8,562 nucleotides of DNA from contig RFWA01000091.1 of NCBI GenBank assembly GCA_009922295.1, forward strand, positions 1 to 8,562, written 5' to 3'. A program made the position numbers and the translations under genes. A model generated the notes under the pieces. The model saw only the letters and a list, made by a program, of their open reading frames with translations. It did no database searches and was not told the origin of the DNA. Source of the DNA: Betaproteobacteria bacterium. GTDB lineage: Bacteria > Pseudomonadota > Gammaproteobacteria > Burkholderiales > Burkholderiaceae_C. Shown piece after piece: positions 6,200 through 8,562 of the stretch (positions are counted from its first letter, which is position 1; the number at the start of each line of letters is the position of its first letter).

Positions 6200-6909
6200 G
6201 GGCGGGTGAGTTCCAGCAGGTAACCCAGGCCGCGCACGTTGCGGATGCTCAGGCCGGAGTCCTCCAGCTTGCGCCGTAAGCGGTGGATGTACACCTCCAG
6301 CGCGTTGGAGGCCAGAGCGCCACCGGCCACCTGCCCCTCGCCCGGCTCGCCCTGCCAGGCGGCCAGCACATCCTCGCGGCTGACCACTTGGTCCGCCTGT
6401 GTGACCAGGCGCGACAACAACACCCACTCGCGCCGGGTCAGCTCCAGCGGCGCATCGCCAACCCAGGCCAGCGGCTGATTGGCATCGACGCGCAGGCGCC
6501 CGTGCTGATAGGCCGGCGTCGGCAGCGAGCCGCCAAACGCGGGCAAGCGGGCCCGGCGCAACAATGCGCCCAAGCGGGCCTGCAACTCGGCCATGCTGAA
6601 GGGTTTGGTGAGGTAATCGTCCGCGCCGGCGTTGAGCCCCTGAACCCGGTCGTCGACGCCATCGCGCGCGGTCAGCACCAGCACCGGCAGCGCACTATGC
6701 CGCTGGCGCAGCCAGTGCAGCAGTTCCATGCCACTGACGCGGGGCAAGCCCAGGTCCAAAATCACGCCGTCAAAATGCTGATCCTCCAGCAGCCCCTGCG
6801 CCACCGCGCCGTCCGCCGCCGGCGTGACCGCATGGCCGGCCTGCGCGAGCTGCGCCCCCAGCGCGTCACGCAGCAAATCGTCGTCTTCCACAATCAGCAA
6901 ATTGGCCAT
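6196..6909 (-). CDS. OmpR/PhoB-family response regulator, TctD/QseB-like
   Basis: The product is 237 residues, normal for the family. The receiver (1-118) has E8-D9-D10, acceptor D52 in VILDLGLPRVSG, T80 in VLVLTARDG and K102 in LTKPFS. The winged-helix output domain (about 135-234) shows LELTRREWVLLSRL, SNALEVYIHRLRRKLE and IRNVRGLGYLL. It is expected to bind promoter DNA as a dimer when phosphorylated by the kinase whose gene overlaps its stop codon. The open frame reaches 7251, but the conserved family start MANLLIVEDD fixes ATG 6909; the longer form would run through cca. There is no strong Shine-Dalgarno upstream. A GTG two codons earlier (6915) is a possible alternative start. Its targets are not evident, since no divergent transporter operon is present. 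Confidence 0.93.
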   Translation of the reverse strand: MANLLIVEDDDLLRDALGAQLAQAGHAVTPAADGAVAQGLLEDQHFDGVILDLGLPRVSGMELLHWLRQRHSALPVLVLTARDGVDDRVQGLNAGADDYLTKPFSMAELQARLGALLRRARLPAFGGSLPTPAYQHGRLRVDANQPLAWVGDAPLELTRREWVLLSRLVTQADQVVSREDVLAAWQGEPGEGQVAGGALASNALEVYIHRLRRKLEDSGLSIRNVRGLGYLLELTRP

Positions 6910-6973
6910 GGCCACAGCATACCAAGCTGCAGGCGCCTGGATGTCTATCGGGGCTGAGGGCGTCCTGGGTTTG
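6910..6973. promoter_or_regulatory. short cca-regulator spacer with two 10-bp palindromes
   Basis: The 64-bp gap between the cca stop and the regulator start contains the perfect palindrome CAGGCGCCTG (6930-6939), about 20 bp upstream of the ATG. A second one, GGCCATGGCC (6904-6913), spans the start codon. Neither resembles a Rho-independent terminator because no T-tract follows. I see no clear -10/-35 pair. Chance is possible in GC-rich DNA, so a regulatory role is only a suggestion. Confidence 0.25.
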
Positions 6974-8215
6974 CTAAGGGTTGCCGGCTTGATCTGGCTC
7001 AATAAACAGCTTGTCCTGCACCACTGCGACTCGCGCCTGGTACACGGCCTCACCAATCTGGCTGCCGCTGGCGCCGGCGGCCTGCGCAGCCGCCGCCACC
7101 GAGGCGGTGGGCACGCCTTGCGCTGCCGCCAGCGCCGCCAGCAGGCGTGGGCGCTGCGGATACCCGGCGTCTTGTCGACCCAATCGTCCATGTGCATCGC
7201 ACTCACAGGCCAGCAGCACCTCGGCAAAACGCTGCGGCTGGCGCAGCGCATCGCAGCGCGTCAGCAGCCGCATCAGGTCGGTGGCGTTGAGCTCAGCGCT
7301 GCGGTGGATGTTGCCCTGCTCGCGCGCCACCACCTCGGCCAGTTCGCGGCAGGCCGCCGGCACGCGCCAACGTTCGGCCAGGCGGCGCAGCAAGCCCAGG
7401 TCATGGCCCAGGTCATGGCAGAGGGTGGCAAAGCGCGCCGGCAGCGACGCGCCCAGGCGGGCACAGTGGTCCAGAACCAGCAGCAGGTGCAGCCCGGTAT
7501 CCACCTCAGGCAACAGCCGCACCAGGGCACCGCAGTCGCGCAGCACGGTGAACATGCGCGACGGTGTGCCGGCCATCAGGCCGGTGGCCAGTTCCTGCCA
7601 GACCCGCTCGGGCACCAGGTGGTCCACCTCGCCGGCCTGCACCATCTCGCGCATCAGCACCAGGGTCTCGGGCGCCACCGTGAAGTCGGCAAAGCGCGCT
7701 GCGAACCGGGCCACGCGCAGGATGCGCACCGGGTCTTCCCGGAACGCAGGGGTGACATGGCGGAACACCTTGTGCGCCAGATCAGCCCGCCCGCCCCAGG
7801 GGTCCACCACGGCACCAAGTTCAGCATCAAAAGTGCCGTCAGCCCTTATGCAGCTTGCCTCTATAGCTATGGAATTGATAGTAAGGTCGCGCCGCGCCAG
7901 GTCTTCTTCCAGGGTGACATCGGGCGCGGCGTGCACGGCAAAGCCGTGGTAACCCGGGCCGGTCTTGCGCTCGGTGCGAGCCAGCGCGTACTCCTCATGG
8001 GTCTGCGGGTGCAAAAACACCGGGAAGTCGCGCCCCACCGGCAGATAGCCCTGCGCCAACAACTGCTCGGGCGTGGCACCCACCACCACCCAGTCGCGGT
8101 CTTTCACCGGCAGGCCCAGCAGGGCATCCCGCACCGCGCCGCCGACCAGGTAGGTTTTTAGGCTTGCCGGGCCGTCCCGGCGATAGGGTGCGTCAGAACG
8201 GGCAAGTGCACTCAA
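6974..8215 (-). CDS. cca: CCA-adding tRNA nucleotidyltransferase (multifunctional Cca) with altered HD domain
   Basis: Cca adds or repairs the 3' CCA end of tRNAs, using CTP and ATP, in the cytoplasm. With the start chosen here the protein has 413 residues, near the 412 of E. coli Cca. The class II core is clear: YLVGGAVRDALLG with GGAVRD at 25-30, the catalytic D39-R-D41, DFPVFLHPQTHEEYALARTERK, EEDLARRDLTINSIA, DPWGGRADL and FREDPVRILRVARFAARF. I prefer TTG 8215 because AGAGG (8227-8223) lies seven bases upstream; TTG 8236 in the same frame would add seven residues. Family members normally start at MKxYLVGG, about 18 residues further in, but no ATG or GTG occurs there. Compared with E. coli Cca, an extra stretch of about 11 residues follows LTINSIA, and about 16 and 17 residues are missing around PEVDTG and after CHDLG in the HD phosphohydrolase domain. 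The nucleotidyltransferase should work; the HD activity probably does not. Confidence 0.93.
   Translation of the reverse strand: MSALARSDAPYRRDGPASLKTYLVGGAVRDALLGLPVKDRDWVVVGATPEQLLAQGYLPVGRDFPVFLHPQTHEEYALARTERKTGPGYHGFAVHAAPDVTLEEDLARRDLTINSIAIEASCIRADGTFDAELGAVVDPWGGRADLAHKVFRHVTPAFREDPVRILRVARFAARFADFTVAPETLVLMREMVQAGEVDHLVPERVWQELATGLMAGTPSRMFTVLRDCGALVRLLPEVDTGLHLLLVLDHCARLGASLPARFATLCHDLGHDLGLLRRLAERWRVPAACRELAEVVAREQGNIHRSAELNATDLMRLLTRCDALRQPQRFAEVLLACECDAHGRLGRQDAGYPQRPRLLAALAAAQGVPTASVAAAAQAAGASGSQIGEAVYQARVAVVQDKLFIEPDQAGNP
7394..7417. repeat. perfect 12-bp tandem duplication in cca at the HD motif
   Basis: GCCCAGGTCATG occurs twice in direct tandem (7394-7405 and 7406-7417). 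On the coding strand it reads HDLG-HDLG. It sits where E. coli Cca has CHDLGKG and then about 15 residues with the RHHGH metal-ligand region before the RLRVP segment. The duplication therefore marks the place where the HD domain is shortened. Confidence 0.85.
7814..7889 (-). repeat. AT-richer repeat-like insert within cca, kept in frame
   Basis: This stretch is visibly poorer in GC than the rest of cca. On the minus strand it contains ACTATCAATTCCATAGCTAT, then GCAAGCTGCATAAGGGCTGA, then ACTTTTGATGC. From memory this resembles a short dispersed repeat common between genes in Comamonadaceae (CTATCAATTT..ATAGCT..GCGC..AAGCGCTAGAGGC..TTTTGATGC). It adds about 11 residues between LTINSIA and VDPWGG relative to E. 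coli Cca and leaves the frame open. Exact ends are uncertain. Confidence 0.5.
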
Positions 8216-8229
8216 AGCCGGGCCTCTAG
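8215..8229 (-). promoter_or_regulatory. ribosome binding site for cca, fused to the stop of the upstream gene
   Basis: AGAGG at 8227-8223 shares bases with the TAG stop (8228-8226) of the DUF1501 gene and lies seven bases before TTG 8215. The arrangement favours termination-reinitiation coupling and decides the cca start. Confidence 0.55.
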
Positions 8230-8562
8230 GCGACAAACAGGCGCGATGTCAAGGCATGGGGGCGGTGGGCCAGCACGCCGCTCTGAATTTGGTCTGGCGT
8301 GAGGCCGAAGATGGTTTGCAGAGCCTGGGCGTAGACCGCCGCGGCATCGACCGTGACGGCCAGGTCACGGCCCTCAAACAGTTGGGCCTTGTCCAGCCCG
8401 GGCCAATCGGCCACAACGCCGGCCGGTTTGACCAGCCCACCCGCTGCCAGAATGCAGCTGCCCCAGCCGTGGTCGGTGCCGGTGGTGCCGTTCTCAGCCG
8501 CGGTGCGCCCGAACTCGGTCACGGTCAGAACCAGCGCGTCGGCCCAGCGGGCACCCAGGGTC
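8226..8562 (-). CDS. DUF1501 family protein, C-terminal part (5' end outside the window)
   Basis: The frame is open through the right edge of the window, so only about the last 111 residues are seen. The hallmark DUF1501 ending is present: LVLTVTEFGRTAAENGTTGTDHGWGSC, where T-E-F-G-R-T, an Asn and the G-T-D-H-G motif are the conserved points. It continues with AGVVADWPGLDKAQLFEGRDLAVTVDAAAVYAQAL, matching the family's GDWPGL and gRDLPVTTD-like segments. The family belongs to the alkaline-phosphatase/sulfatase-like fold and members often carry Tat signals, but the N-terminus is not visible and no substrate is known to me. The stop (TAG 8228-8226) overlaps the ribosome binding site of cca, so the two genes are probably co-transcribed. 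Confidence 0.88.
   Translation of the reverse strand, partial: TLGARWADALVLTVTEFGRTAAENGTTGTDHGWGSCILAAGGLVKPAGVVADWPGLDKAQLFEGRDLAVTVDAAAVYAQALQTIFGLTPDQIQSGVLAHRPHALTSRLFVA

Noticed and set aside
5288..6223. Plus-strand open frame opposite the sensor kinase gene
   Set aside because: Low-complexity Gln/His/Ala composition, no motif and no start context; the opposite strand carries a complete histidine kinase.
6200..6427. Longer 543-residue version of the sensor kinase
   Set aside because: The added residues are a shadow of the regulator's winged-helix domain. ATG 6199 with the ATGA overlap and the adjacent membrane helix is the natural start.
6910..7251. Longer 351-residue version of the response regulator
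   Set aside because: The extension runs antisense-free through the 3' part of cca in another frame and has no domain; MANLLIVEDD is the standard family start.
6824..8161. Long plus-strand open frame opposite cca (445 codons)
   Set aside because: It is very rich in Gln, His, Arg and Ala without any domain, as expected for the antisense of a GC-rich gene. The minus strand encodes clear Cca motifs.

Overview
The window looks like chromosomal DNA from a GC-rich betaproteobacterium, most likely Burkholderiales/Comamonadaceae (Rhodoferax-, Polaromonas- or Acidovorax-like). The reasons are the high GC, the style of the HD-GYP, TctE/TctD-like and Cca proteins, and an AT-richer insert in cca that resembles a dispersed repeat I remember from that family. 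No database search was possible, so the taxonomy is inference. I saw no tRNA, rRNA, CRISPR array, transposase or phage gene.

Left part (1-2129, plus strand). This holds the 3' end of an HD-GYP cyclic-di-GMP phosphodiesterase gene. It overlaps by ATGA a PAS-HisKA-HATPase-REC hybrid histidine kinase gene. The kinase reading frame is broken at a C run near 1230 and again near 1440, where part of the ATP-binding domain also seems to be missing. The receiver domain returns to the original frame.

Middle part (2126-4619, minus strand). Three genes are chained by ATGA overlaps: an excisionase/BldC-type HTH fused to an intact receiver domain, a PAS protein with a badly degenerate histidine-kinase body, and a degenerate GGDEF protein (RSGPHSF where RxGGDEF is expected). 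The operon meets the kinase gene tail to tail, and the two stop codons overlap (TTAG). A 176-bp spacer upstream contains an AT-rich island with an inverted repeat and flanking TGTTCG direct repeats, a good candidate for the control region. This locus is the most likely undescribed system in the window. It has c-di-GMP-type and two-component parts, and two of its members appear to have kept the fold while losing catalysis.

Right part (4796-8562, minus strand). In transcription order it holds the 3' end of a DUF1501 gene, cca (tRNA nucleotidyltransferase), a TctD/QseB-like OmpR-family regulator and a TctE-like sensor kinase. The regulator and kinase overlap by ATGA and form a normal two-component pair. 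Cca keeps its nucleotidyltransferase core, but its HD domain appears to have lost two segments in frame, and it carries an extra peptide encoded by the AT-rich repeat-like stretch.
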